64,000 nt of DNA from Sepiola atlantica (Eukaryota; Mollusca; Cephalopoda; Sepiida; Sepiolidae). The stretch lies in assembly GCA_963556195.1 (NCBI GenBank), contig CAUVYP010000579.1:930001-994000 (forward strand), in the 5' to 3' direction. How positions within the stretch are numbered: position 1 is the first letter of the stretch; each line of letters opens with the position of its first letter. The position numbers were made by a program, and so were the translations under genes. Below are positions 9,547 to 22,566 of this stretch, one piece after another. A model generated the notes under the pieces. The model did no database searches, was not told the DNA's origin, and saw only the letters and a program-made list of their open reading frames with translations.

Positions 9547-12500
9547 ATTTTGTTTATGTTTTGCGTATTCAGTTTGTATCGACATATCTCCGGGAGTACA
9601 AGAGCTGAACTTCTGAAACTTGGTACTTCAGTAGAAAATGTGTGTCCGCTAATGTCTGCAAAGTTTCGGAGCACAATTCTTATAAATGTGGAAGTTATTA
9701 ACAAAAGACCTATCAACTTAAAATCGCACTAAATTTTGTTTATGTTTTGCGTATTCAGTTTGTATCGACATATCTCCGGGAGTACAAGAGCTGAACTTCT
9801 GAAACTTGGTACTTCAGTAGAAAATGTGTGTCCGCTAATGTCTGCAAAGTTTCGGAGCACAATTCTTATAAATGTGGAAGTTATTAACAAAAGACCTATC
9901 AACTTTAAATCGCACTAAATTTTGTTTATGTTTTGCGTATTCAGTTTGTATCGACATATCTCCGGGAGTACAAGAGCTGACCTTCTGAAACTTCGTACAT
10001 CAGTAGAAAATGTGTGTCCGCTATTGTCTGCAAAGTCTCGGAGCACAATTCTCATAAATGTGGTAGTTATACACAAAAGCGATATCAACTTTAAATCGCA
10101 CTAAATTTTGTTGATGTTTTGCGTATTCAGTTTGTATCGACATATCTCCGGGAGTACAAGAGCTGAACTTCTGAAACTTGGTACTTCAGTAGAAAATGTG
10201 TGTCCGCTAATGTCTGCAAAGTTACAGAGCACAATTCTTATAAATGTGGAAGTTATAAACACAAGCGATATCAACTTAAAATCGCACTAAATTTTGTTGA
10301 TGTTTTGCGTATTCAGTTTGTATCGACATATCTCCGGGAGTACAAGAGCTGAACTTCTGAAACTTGGTACTTCAGTAGAAAATGTGTGTCCGCTAATGTC
10401 TGCAAAGTTTCGGAGCACAATTCTTATAAATGTGGAAGTTATAAACAAAAGCGATATCAACTTAAAATCGCACTAAATTTTGTTGATGTTTTGCGTATTC
10501 AGTTTGTATCGACATATCTCCGGGAGTACAAGAGCTGAACTTCTGAAACTTGGTACTTCAGTAGAAAATGTGTGTCCGCTAATGTCTGCAAAGTTTCGGA
10601 GCACAATTCTTATAAATGTGGAAGTTATTAACACAAGCGATATACCTTTTAAATCGCACTAAATTTTGTTGATGTTTTGCGTATTCAGTTTGTATCGACA
10701 TATCTCCGGGAGTACAAGAGCTGAACTTCTGAAACTTCGTACATCAGTAGAAAATGTGTGTCCGCTAATGTCTGCGAAGTTTCAGAGCACAATTCTTATA
10801 AATGTGGAAGTTATAAACAAAAGCGATATCAACTTAAAATCGCACTAAATTTTGTTGATGTTTTGCGTATTCAGTTTGTATCGACATATCTCCGGGAGTA
10901 CAAGAGCTGAACTTCTGAAACTTGGAACCTCAGTAGAAAATGTGTGTCCGCTAATGTCTGCAAAGTTTCAGAGCACAATTTGTATAAATGTGGAAGTTAT
11001 AAACACAAGCGATATCAACTTAAAATCGCACTAAATTTTGTTGATGTTTTGCGTATTCAGTTTGTATCGACATATCTCCGGGAGTACAAGAGCTGAACTT
11101 CTGAAACTTGGTACTTCAGTAGAAAATGTGTGTCCGCTAATGTCTGCAAAGTTTCGGAGCACAATTCTTATAAATGTGGAAGTTATAAACAAAAGCGATA
11201 TCAACTTAAAATCGCACTAAATTTTGTTGATGTTTTGCGTATTCAGTTTGTATCGACATATCTCCGGGAGTACAAGAGCTGAACTTCTGAAACTTGGTAC
11301 TTCAGTAGAAAATGTGTGTCCGCTAATGTCTGCAAAGTTTCGGAGCACAATTCTTATAAATGTGGAAGTTATTAACAAAAGACCTATCAACTTTAAATCG
11401 CACTAAATTTTGTTTATGTTTTGCGTATTCAGTTTGTATCGACATATCTCCGGGAGTACAAGAGCTGACCTTCTGAAACTTCGTACATCAGTAGAAAATG
11501 TGTGTCCGCTATTGTCTGCAAAGTTTCGGAGCACAATTCTCATTAATGTGGAAGTTATAAACAAAAGCGATATCAACTTTAAATCGCACTAAATTTTGTT
11601 GATGTTTTGCGTATTCAGTTTGTATCGACATATCTCCGGGAGTACAAGAGCTGAACTTCTGAAACTTGGTACTTCAGTAGAAAATGTGTGTCCGCTAATG
11701 TCTGCGAAGTTTCAGAGCACAATTCTTATAAATGTGGAAGTTATAAACAAAAGCGATATCAACTTACAATCGCACTAAATTTTGTTGATGTTTTGCGTAT
11801 TCAGTTTGTATCGACATATCTCCGGGAGTACAAGAGCTGAACTTCTGAAACTTGGTACTTCAGTAGAAAATGTGTGTCCGCTAATGTCTGCAAAGTTTCA
11901 GAGCACAATTTGTATAAATGTGGAAGTTATAAACACAAGCGATATCAACTTAAAATCGCACTAAATTTTGTTGATGTTTTGCGTATTCAGTTTGTATCGA
12001 CATATCTCCGGGAGTACAAGAGCTGAACTTCTGAAACTTGGTACTTCAGTAGAAAATGTGTGTCCGCTAATGTCTGCAAAGTTTCGGAGCACAATTCTTA
12101 TAAATGTGGAAGTTATAAACAAAAGCGATATCAACTTAAAATCGCACTAAATTTTGTTAGTGTTTTGCGTATTCAGTTTGTATCGACATATCTCCGGGAG
12201 TACAAGAGCTGAACTTCTGAAACTTGGTACTTCAGTAGAAAATGTGTGTCCGCTAATGTCTGCAAAGTTTCGGAGCACAATTCTTATAAATGTGGAAGTT
12301 ATTAACAAAAGACCTATCAACTTAAAATCGCACTAAATTTTGTTTATGTTTTGCGTATTCAGTTTGTATCGACATATCTCCGGGAGTACAAGAGCTGAAC
12401 TTCTGAAACTTGGTACTTCAGTAGAAAATGTGTGTCAGCTAATGTCTGCAAAGTTTCGGAGCACAATTCTTATAAATGTGGAAGTTATTAACAAAAGACC

Positions 12501-13080
12501 TATCAACTTAAAATCGCACTAAATTTTGTTTATGTTTTGCGTATTCAGTTTGTATCGACATATCTCCGGGAGTACAAGAGCTGAACTTCTGAAACTTGGT
12601 ACTTCAGTAGAAAATGTGTGTCCGCTAATGTCTGCAAAGTTTCGGAGCACAATTCTTATAAATGTGGAAGTTATTAACAAAAGACCTATCAACTTTAAAT
12701 CGCACTAAATTTTGTTTATGTTTTGCGTATTCAGTTTGTATCGACATATCTCCGGGAGTACAAGAGCTGACCTTCTGAAACTTCGTACATCAGTAGAAAA
12801 TGTGTGTCCGCTATTGTCTGCAAAGTCTCGGAGCACAATTCTCATAAATGTGGAAGTTTTAAACAAAAGCGATATCAACTTTAAATCGCACTAAATTTTG
12901 TTGATGTTTTGCGTATTCAGTTTGTATCGACATATCTCCGGGAGTACAAGAGCTGAACTTCTGAAACTTGGTACTTCAGTAGAAAATGTGTGTCCGCTAT
13001 TGTCTGCAAAGTTTCGGAGCACAATTCTCATTAATGTGGAAGTTATAAACAAAAGCGATATCAACTTTAAATCGCACTAA
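9547..13080 (+). repeat. Units 52-70: e-f-g-i-c-j, a-b*-c-d/f-g', a-b-c-d'-e-f-g-h
   Basis: The first six units complete a 10-mer with 8803-9546. The unit at 11221 is a d/f recombinant (G9 with a T174 end), shortening the next HOR. The a unit at 11593 carries C at 11767 (CTTACAATC), shared only with 48037. The unit at 12337 has a private A at 12437. From 9733 on, this stretch is copied at 46003. Confidence 0.87.
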
Positions 13081-14940
13081 ATTTTGTTGATGTTTTGCGT
13101 ATTCAGTTTGTATCGACATATCTCCGGGAGTACAAGAGCTGAACTTCTGAAACTTGGTACTTCAGTAGAAAATGTGTGTCCGCTAATGTCTGCGAAGTTT
13201 CAGAGCACAATTCTTATAAATGTGGAAGTTATAAACAAAAGCGATATCAACTTAAAATCGCACTAAATTTTGTTGATGTTTTGCGTATTCAGTTTGTATC
13301 GACATATCTCCGGGAGTACAAGAGCTGAACTTCTGAAACTTGGTACTTCAGTAGAAAATGTGTGTCCGCTAATGTCTGCAAAGTTTCAGAGCACAATTTG
13401 TATAAATGTGGAAGTTATAAACACAAGCGATATCAACTTAAAATCGCACTAAATTTTGTTGATGTTTTGCGTATTCAGTTTGTATCGACATATCTCCGGG
13501 AGTACAAGAGCTGAACTTCTGAAACTTGGTACTTCAGTAGAAAATGTGTGTCCGCTAATGTCTGCAAAGTTTCGGAGCACAATTCTTATAAATGTGGAAG
13601 TTATAAACAAAAGCGATATCAACTTAAAATCGCACTAAATTTTGTTGATGTTTTGCGTATTCAGTTTGTATCGACATATCTCCGGGAGTACAAGAGCTGA
13701 ACTTCTGAAACTTGGTACTTCAGTAGAAAATGTGTGTCCGCTAATGTCTGCAAAGTTTCGGAGCACAATTCTTATAAATGTGGAAGTTATTAACAAAAGA
13801 CCTATCAACTTAAAATCGCACTAAATTTTGTTTATGTTTTGCGTATTCAGTTTGTATCGACATATCTCCGGGAGTACAAGAGCTGAACTTCTGAAACTTG
13901 GTACTTCAGTAGAAAATGTGTGTCCGCTAATGTCTGCAAAGTTTCGGAGCACAATTCTTATAAATGTGGAAGTTATTAACAAAAGACCTATCCACTTAAA
14001 ATCGCACTAAATTTTGTTTATGTTTTGCGTATTCAGTTTGTATCGACATATCTCCGGGAGTACAAGAGCTGAACTTCTGAAACTTGGTACTTCAGTAGAA
14101 AATGTGTGTCCGCTAATGTCTGCAAAGTTTCGGAGCACAATTCTTATAAATGTGGAAGTTATTAACAAAAGACCTATCAACTTTAAATCGCACTAAATTT
14201 TGTTTATGTTTTGCGTATTCAGTTTGTATCGACATATCTCCGGGAGTACAAGAGCTGACCTTCTGAAACTTCGTACATCAGTAGAAAATGTGTGTCCGCT
14301 ATTGTCTGCAAAGTCTCGGAGCACACTTCTCATAAATGTGGAAGTTATAAACAAAAGCGATATCAACTTTAAATCGCACTAAATTTTGTTGATGTTTTGC
14401 GTATTCAGTTTGTATCGACATATCTCCGGGAGTACAAGAGCTGAACTTCTGAAACTTGGTACTTCAGTAGAAAATGTGTGTCCGCTAATGTCTGCAAAGT
14501 TACAGAGCACAATTCTTATAAATGTGGAAGTTATAAACACAAGCGATATCAACTTAAAATCGCACTAAATTTTGTTGATGTTTTGCGTATTCAGTTTGTA
14601 TCGACATATCTCCGGGAGTACAAGAGCTGAACTTCTGAAACTTGGTACTTCAGTAGAAAATGTGTGTCCGCTAATGTCTGCAAAGTTTCGGAGCACAATT
14701 CTTATAAATGTGGAAGTTATAAACAAAAGCGATATCAACTTAAAATCGCACTAAATTTTGTTGATGTTTTGCGTATTCAGTTTGTATCGACATATCTCCG
14801 GGAGTACAAGAGCTGAACTTCTGAAACTTGGTACTTCAGTAGAAAATGTGTGTCCGCTAATGTCTGCAAAGTTTCGGAGCACAATTCTTATAAATGTGGA
14901 AGTTATTAACACAAGCGATATACCTTTTAAATCGCACTAA
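13081..14940 (+). repeat. Canonical 10-mer HOR (1860 bp), eH form
   Basis: Order a-b-c-d-eH-f-g-i-c-j. The same 10-mer order (with e or eH, b or b*) is at 5455, 8803, 17359, 20707, 25543 and 49351, and at 54001 with b in place of the second c. The g unit at 14197 has a private C (CACACTTCT). Confidence 0.9.
13825..14010 (+). repeat. Class eH unit (CCTATCCAC)
   Basis: This is class e plus C at pos 169. It occurs at 13825, 15313, 18103, 21451, 22939, 50095 and 51397, always immediately before f. The shared mark links the HOR copies at 13081-24054 with those at 49351-52512. Confidence 0.9.
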
Positions 14941-15870
14941 ATTTTGTTGATGTTTTGCGTATTCAGTTTGTATCGACATATCTCCGGGAGTACAAGAGCT
15001 GAACTTCTGAAACTTGGTACTTCAGTAGAAAATGTGTGTCCGCTAATGTCTGCGAAGTTTCAGAGCACAATTCTTATAAATGTGGAAGTTATAAACAAAA
15101 GCGATATCAACTTAAAATCGCACTAAATTTTGTTGATGTTTTGCGTATTCAGTTTGTATCGACATATCTCCGGGAGTACAAGAGCTGAACTTCTGAAACT
15201 TGGAACTTCAGTAGAAAATGTGTGTCCGCTAATGTCTGCAAAGTTTCGGAGCACAATTCTTATAAATGTGGAAGTTATTAACAAAAGACCTATCAACTTA
15301 AAATCGCACTAAATTTTGTTTATGTTTTGCGTATTCAGTTTGTATCGACATATCTCCGGGAGTACAAGAGCTGAACTTCTGAAACTTGGTACTTCAGTAG
15401 AAAATGTGTGTCCGCTAATGTCTGCAAAGTTTCGGAGCACAATTCTTATAAATGTGGAAGTTATTAACAAAAGACCTATCCACTTAAAATCGCACTAAAT
15501 TTTGTTTATGTTTTGCGTATTCAGTTTGTATCGACATATCTCCGGGAGTACAAGAGCTGAACTTCTGAAACTTGGTACTTCAGTAGAAAATGTGTGTCCG
15601 CTAATGTCTGCAAAGTTTCGGAGCACAATTCTTATAAATGTGGAAGTTATTAACAAAAGACCTATCAACTTTAAATCGCACTAAATTTTGTTTATGTTTT
15701 GCGTATTCAGTTTGTATCGACATATCTCCGGGAGTACAAGAGCTGACCTTCTGAAACTTCGTACATCAGTAGAAAATGTGTGTCCGCTATTGTCTGCAAA
15801 GTCTCGGAGCACAATTCTCATAAATGTGGAAGTTATAAACAAAAGCGATATCAACTTTAAATCGCACTAA
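14941..15870 (+). repeat. Units 81-85: a-[b*/d]-eH-f-g
   Basis: This is the start of a contracted 8-unit HOR, a-[b*/d]-eH-f-g-i-c-j, completed at 15871-16428. The unit at 15127 has A at pos 78 (b* mark) and a d-type rear (T153, AAGACC), so two units' worth of sequence were lost by recombination inside a unit. An identical arrangement is at 22567-24054. Confidence 0.87.
15685..15870 (+). repeat. Class g unit, the most diverged common class
   Basis: It differs from the reference at pos 9 (T), 63 (C), 76 (C), 81 (A), 106 (T), 119 (C), 135 (C) and 174 (T), about 4%. Sub-lineages are marked at pos 151-155: T151 plus C155 (1921, 5083); T151 (12709, 17173, 20521); C154 (6571, 9919, 46189); T151 plus C154 (48979). 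With its variants I count about 24 copies. It follows f or a d/f recombinant and precedes i, h or a. Confidence 0.85.
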
Positions 15871-18800
15871 ATTTTGTTGATGTTTTGCGTATTCAGTTTG
15901 TATCGACATATCTCCGGGAGTACAAGAGCTGAACTTCTGAAACTTGGTACTTCAGTAGAAAATGTGTGTCCGCTAATGTCTGCAAAGTTACAGAGCACAA
16001 TTCTTATAAATGTGGAAGTTATAAACACAAGCGATATCAACTTAAAATCGCACTAAATTTTGTTGATGTTTTGCGTATTCAGTTTGTATCGACATATCTC
16101 CGGGAGTACAAGAGCTGAACTTCTGAAACTTGGTACTTCAGTAGAAAATGTGTGTCCGCTAATGTCTGCAAAGTTTCGGAGCACAATTCTTATAAATGTG
16201 GAAGTTATAAACAAAAGCGATATCAACTTAAAATCGCACTAAATTTTGTTGATGTTTTGCGTATTCAGTTTGTATCGACATATCTCCGGGAGTACAAGAG
16301 CTGAACTTCTGAAACTTGGTACTTCAGTAGAAAATGTGTGTCCGCTAATGTCTGCAAAGTTTCGGAGCACAATTCTTATAAATGTGGAAGTTATTAACAC
16401 AAGCGATATACCTTTTAAATCGCACTAAATTTTGTTGATGTTTTGCGTATTCAGTTTGTATCGACATATCTCCGGGAGTACAAGAGCTGAACTTCTGAAA
16501 CTTGGTACTTCAGTAGAAAATGTGTGTCCGCTAATGTCTGCGAAGTTTCAGAGCACAATTCTTATAAATGTGGAAGTTATAAACAAAAGCGATATCAACT
16601 TAAAATCGCACTAAATTTTGTTGATGTTTTGCGTATTCAGTTTGTATCGACATATCTCCGGGAGTACAAGAGCTGAACTTCTGAAACTTGGAACTTCAGT
16701 AGAAAATGTGTGTCCGCTAATGTCTGCAAAGTTTCAGAGCACAATTTGTATAAATGTGGAAGTTATAAACACAAGCGATATCAACTTAAAATCGCACTAA
16801 ATTTTGTTGATGTTTTGCGTATTCAGTTTGTATCGACATATCTCCGGGAGTACAAGAGCTGAACTTCTGAAACTTGGTACTTCAGTAGAAAATGTGTGTC
16901 CGCTAATGTCTGCAAAGTTTCGGAGCACAATTCTTATAAATGTGGAAGTTATAAACAAAAGCGATATCAACTTAAAATCGCACTAAATTTTGTTGATGTT
17001 TTGCGTATTCAGTTTGTATCGACATATCTCCGGGAGTACAAGAGCTGAACTTCTGAAACTTGGTACTTCAGTAGAAAATGTGTGTCCGCTAATGTCTGCA
17101 AAGTTTCGGAGCACAATTCTTATAAATGTGGAAGTTATTAACAAAAGACCTATCAACTTTAAATCGCACTAAATTTTGTTTATGTTTTGCGTATTCAGTT
17201 TGTATCGACATATCTCCGGGAGTACAAGAGCTGACCTTCTGAAACTTCGTACATCAGTAGAAAATGTGTGTCCGCTATTGTCTGCAAAGTCTCGGAGCAC
17301 AATTCTCATAAATGTGGAAGTTTTAAACAAAAGCGATATCAACTTTAAATCGCACTAAATTTTGTTGATGTTTTGCGTATTCAGTTTGTATCGACATATC
17401 TCCGGGAGTACAAGAGCTGAACTTCTGAAACTTGGTACTTCAGTAGAAAATGTGTGTCCGCTAATGTCTGCGAAGTTTCAGAGCACAATTCTTATAAATG
17501 TGGAAGTTATAAACAAAAGCGATATCAACTTAAAATCGCACTAAATTTTGTTGATGTTTTGCGTATTCAGTTTGTATCGACATATCTCCGGGAGTACAAG
17601 AGCTGAACTTCTGAAACTTGGTACTTCAGTAGAAAATGTGTGTCCGCTAATGTCTGCAAAGTTTCAGAGCACAATTTGTATAAATGTGGAAGTTATAAAC
17701 ACAAGCGATATCAACTTAAAATCGCACTAAATTTTGTTGATGTTTTGCGTATTCAGTTTGTATCGACATATCTCCGGGAGTACAAGAGCTGAACTTCTGA
17801 AACTTGGTACTTCAGTAGAAAATGTGTGTCCGCTAATGTCTGCAAAGTTTCGGAGCACAATTCTTATAAATGTGGAAGTTATAAACAAAAGCGATATCAA
17901 CTTAAAATCGCACTAAATTTTGTTGATGTTTTGCGTATTCAGTTTGTATCGACATATCTCCGGGAGTACAAGAGCTGAACTTCTGAAACTTGGTACTTCA
18001 GTAGAAAATGTGTGTCCGCTAATGTCTGCAAAGTTTCGGAGCACAATTCTTATAAATGTGGAAGTTATTAACAAAAGACCTATCAACTTAAAATCGCACT
18101 AAATTTTGTTTATGTTTTGCGTATTCAGTTTGTATCGACATATCTCCGGGAGTACAAGAGCTGAACTTCTGAAACTTGGTACTTCAGTAGAAAATGTGTG
18201 TCCGCTAATGTCTGCAAAGTTTCGGAGCACAATTCTTATAAATGTGGAAGTTATTAACAAAAGACCTATCCACTTAAAATCGCACTAAATTTTGTTTATG
18301 TTTTGCGTATTCAGTTTGTATCGACATATCTCCGGGAGTACAAGAGCTGAACTTCTGAAACTTGGTACTTCAGTAGAAAATGTGTGTCCGCTAATGTCTG
18401 CAAAGTTTCGGAGCACAATTCTTATAAATGTGGAAGTTATTAACAAAAGACCTATCAACTTTAAATCGCACTAAATTTTGTTTATGTTTTGCGTATTCAG
18501 TTTGTATCGACATATCTCCGGGAGTACAAGAGCTGACCTTCTGAAACTTCGTACATCAGTAGAAAATGTGTGTCCGCTATTGTCTGCAAAGTCTCGGAGC
18601 ACAATTCTCATAAATGTGGAAGTTATAAACAAAAGCGATATCAACTTTAAATCGCACTAAATTTTGTTGATGTTTTGCGTATTCAGTTTGTATCGACATA
18701 TCTCCGGGAGTACAAGAGCTGAACTTCTGAAACTTGGTACTTCAGTAGAAAATGTGTGTCCGCTAATGTCTGCAAAGTTACAGAGCACAATTCTTATAAA

Positions 18801-19218
18801 TGTGGAAGTTATAAACACAAGCGATATCAACTTAAAATCGCACTAAATTTTGTTGATGTTTTGCGTATTCAGTTTGTATCGACATATCTCCGGGAGTACA
18901 AGAGCTGAACTTCTGAAACTTGGTACTTCAGTAGAAAATGTGTGTCCGCTAATGTCTGCAAAGTTTCGGAGCACAATTCTTATAAATGTGGAAGTTATAA
19001 ACAAAAGCGATATCAACTTAAAATCGCACTAAATTTTGTTGATGTTTTGCGTATTCAGTTTGTATCGACATATCTCCGGGAGTACAAGAGCTGAACTTCT
19101 GAAACTTGGTACTTCAGTAGAAAATGTGTGTCCGCTAATGTCTGCAAAGTTTCGGAGCACAATTCTTATAAATGTGGAAGTTATTAACACAAGCGATATA
19201 CCTTTTAAATCGCACTAA
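15871..19218 (+). repeat. 18-unit tandem duplication, copy 1 (3348 bp)
   Basis: Order i-c-j-a-b*-c-[d/f]-g-a-b-c-d-eH-f-g-i-c-j. It is repeated immediately at 19219-22566. The g at 17173 has T151 and lacks the h that follows it at 12895, so a-b-c-d follows directly. Confidence 0.9.
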
Positions 19219-22200
19219 ATTTTGTTGATGTTTTGCGTATTCAGTTTGTATCGACATATCTCCGGGAGTACAAGAGCTGAACTTCTGAAACTTGGTACTT
19301 CAGTAGAAAATGTGTGTCCGCTAATGTCTGCAAAGTTACAGAGCACAATTCTTATAAATGTGGAAGTTATAAACACAAGCGATATCAACTTAAAATCGCA
19401 CTAAATTTTGTTGATGTTTTGCGTATTCAGTTTGTATCGACATATCTCCGGGAGTACAAGAGCTGAACTTCTGAAACTTGGTACTTCAGTAGAAAATGTG
19501 TGTCCGCTAATGTCTGCAAAGTTTCGGAGCACAATTCTTATAAATGTGGAAGTTATAAACAAAAGCGATATCAACTTAAAATCGCACTAAATTTTGTTGA
19601 TGTTTTGCGTATTCAGTTTGTATCGACATATCTCCGGGAGTACAAGAGCTGAACTTCTGAAACTTGGTACTTCAGTAGAAAATGTGTGTCCGCTAATGTC
19701 TGCAAAGTTTCGGAGCACAATTCTTATAAATGTGGAAGTTATTAACACAAGCGATATACCTTTTAAATCGCACTAAATTTTGTTGATGTTTTGCGTATTC
19801 AGTTTGTATCGACATATCTCCGGGAGTACAAGAGCTGAACTTCTGAAACTTGGTACTTCAGTAGAAAATGTGTGTCCGCTAATGTCTGCGAAGTTTCAGA
19901 GCACAATTCTTATAAATGTGGAAGTTATAAACAAAAGCGATATCAACTTAAAATCGCACTAAATTTTGTTGATGTTTTGCGTATTCAGTTTGTATCGACA
20001 TATCTCCGGGAGTACAAGAGCTGAACTTCTGAAACTTGGAACTTCAGTAGAAAATGTGTGTCCGCTAATGTCTGCAAAGTTTCAGAGCACAATTTGTATA
20101 AATGTGGAAGTTATAAACACAAGCGATATCAACTTAAAATCGCACTAAATTTTGTTGATGTTTTGCGTATTCAGTTTGTATCGACATATCTCCGGGAGTA
20201 CAAGAGCTGAACTTCTGAAACTTGGTACTTCAGTAGAAAATGTGTGTCCGCTAATGTCTGCAAAGTTTCGGAGCACAATTCTTATAAATGTGGAAGTTAT
20301 AAACAAAAGCGATATCAACTTAAAATCGCACTAAATTTTGTTGATGTTTTGCGTATTCAGTTTGTATCGACATATCTCCGGGAGTACAAGAGCTGAACTT
20401 CTGAAACTTGGTACTTCAGTAGAAAATGTGTGTCCGCTAATGTCTGCAAAGTTTCGGAGCACAATTCTTATAAATGTGGAAGTTATTAACAAAAGACCTA
20501 TCAACTTTAAATCGCACTAAATTTTGTTTATGTTTTGCGTATTCAGTTTGTATCGACATATCTCCGGGAGTACAAGAGCTGACCTTCTGAAACTTCGTAC
20601 ATCAGTAGAAAATGTGTGTCCGCTATTGTCTGCAAAGTCTCGGAGCACAATTCTCATAAATGTGGAAGTTTTAAACAAAAGCGATATCAACTTTAAATCG
20701 CACTAAATTTTGTTGATGTTTTGCGTATTCAGTTTGTATCGACATATCTCCGGGAGTACAAGAGCTGAACTTCTGAAACTTGGTACTTCAGTAGAAAATG
20801 TGTGTCCGCTAATGTCTGCGAAGTTTCAGAGCACAATTCTTATAAATGTGGAAGTTATAAACAAAAGCGATATCAACTTAAAATCGCACTAAATTTTGTT
20901 GATGTTTTGCGTATTCAGTTTGTATCGACATATCTCCGGGAGTACAAGAGCTGAACTTCTGAAACTTGGTACTTCAGTAGAAAATGTGTGTCCGCTAATG
21001 TCTGCAAAGTTTCAGAGCACAATTTGTATAAATGTGGAAGTTATAAACACAAGCGATATCAACTTAAAATCGCACTAAATTTTGTTGATGTTTTGCGTAT
21101 TCAGTTTGTATCGACATATCTCCGGGAGTACAAGAGCTGAACTTCTGAAACTTGGTACTTCAGTAGAAAATGTGTGTCCGCTAATGTCTGCAAAGTTTCG
21201 GAGCACAATTCTTATAAATGTGGAAGTTATAAACAAAAGCGATATCAACTTAAAATCGCACTAAATTTTGTTGATGTTTTGCGTATTCAGTTTGTATCGA
21301 CATATCTCCGGGAGTACAAGAGCTGAACTTCTGAAACTTGGTACTTCAGTAGAAAATGTGTGTCCGCTAATGTCTGCAAAGTTTCGGAGCACAATTCTTA
21401 TAAATGTGGAAGTTATTAACAAAAGACCTATCAACTTAAAATCGCACTAAATTTTGTTTATGTTTTGCGTATTCAGTTTGTATCGACATATCTCCGGGAG
21501 TACAAGAGCTGAACTTCTGAAACTTGGTACTTCAGTAGAAAATGTGTGTCCGCTAATGTCTGCAAAGTTTCGGAGCACAATTCTTATAAATGTGGAAGTT
21601 ATTAACAAAAGACCTATCCACTTAAAATCGCACTAAATTTTGTTTATGTTTTGCGTATTCAGTTTGTATCGACATATCTCCGGGAGTACAAGAGCTGAAC
21701 TTCTGAAACTTGGTACTTCAGTAGAAAATGTGTGTCCGCTAATGTCTGCAAAGTTTCGGAGCACAATTCTTATAAATGTGGAAGTTATTAACAAAAGACC
21801 TATCAACTTTAAATCGCACTAAATTTTGTTTATGTTTTGCGTATTCAGTTTGTATCGACATATCTCCGGGAGTACAAGAGCTGACCTTCTGAAACTTCGT
21901 ACATCAGTAGAAAATGTGTGTCCGCTATTGTCTGCAAAGTCTCGGAGCACAATTCTCATAAATGTGGAAGTTATAAACAAAAGCGATATCAACTTTAAAT
22001 CGCACTAAATTTTGTTGATGTTTTGCGTATTCAGTTTGTATCGACATATCTCCGGGAGTACAAGAGCTGAACTTCTGAAACTTGGTACTTCAGTAGAAAA
22101 TGTGTGTCCGCTAATGTCTGCAAAGTTACAGAGCACAATTCTTATAAATGTGGAAGTTATAAACACAAGCGATATCAACTTAAAATCGCACTAAATTTTG

Positions 22201-22566
22201 TTGATGTTTTGCGTATTCAGTTTGTATCGACATATCTCCGGGAGTACAAGAGCTGAACTTCTGAAACTTGGTACTTCAGTAGAAAATGTGTGTCCGCTAA
22301 TGTCTGCAAAGTTTCGGAGCACAATTCTTATAAATGTGGAAGTTATAAACAAAAGCGATATCAACTTAAAATCGCACTAAATTTTGTTGATGTTTTGCGT
22401 ATTCAGTTTGTATCGACATATCTCCGGGAGTACAAGAGCTGAACTTCTGAAACTTGGTACTTCAGTAGAAAATGTGTGTCCGCTAATGTCTGCAAAGTTT
22501 CGGAGCACAATTCTTATAAATGTGGAAGTTATTAACACAAGCGATATACCTTTTAAATCGCACTAA
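19219..22566 (+). repeat. 18-unit tandem duplication, copy 2 (3348 bp)
   Basis: Same order as 15871-19218 in every unit, including the d/f recombinant (20335) and the T151 g unit (20521). The boundary is visible as i-c-j-i-c-j at 18661-19776, the only place where j is followed by i. I see no clear differences between the copies, but did not align every base. Confidence 0.9.

Noticed and set aside
18661..19776. Inverted or head-to-head unit arrangement at i-c-j-i-c-j
   Set aside because: All units here are in the same orientation; the irregular order is the junction of the 18-unit tandem duplication.
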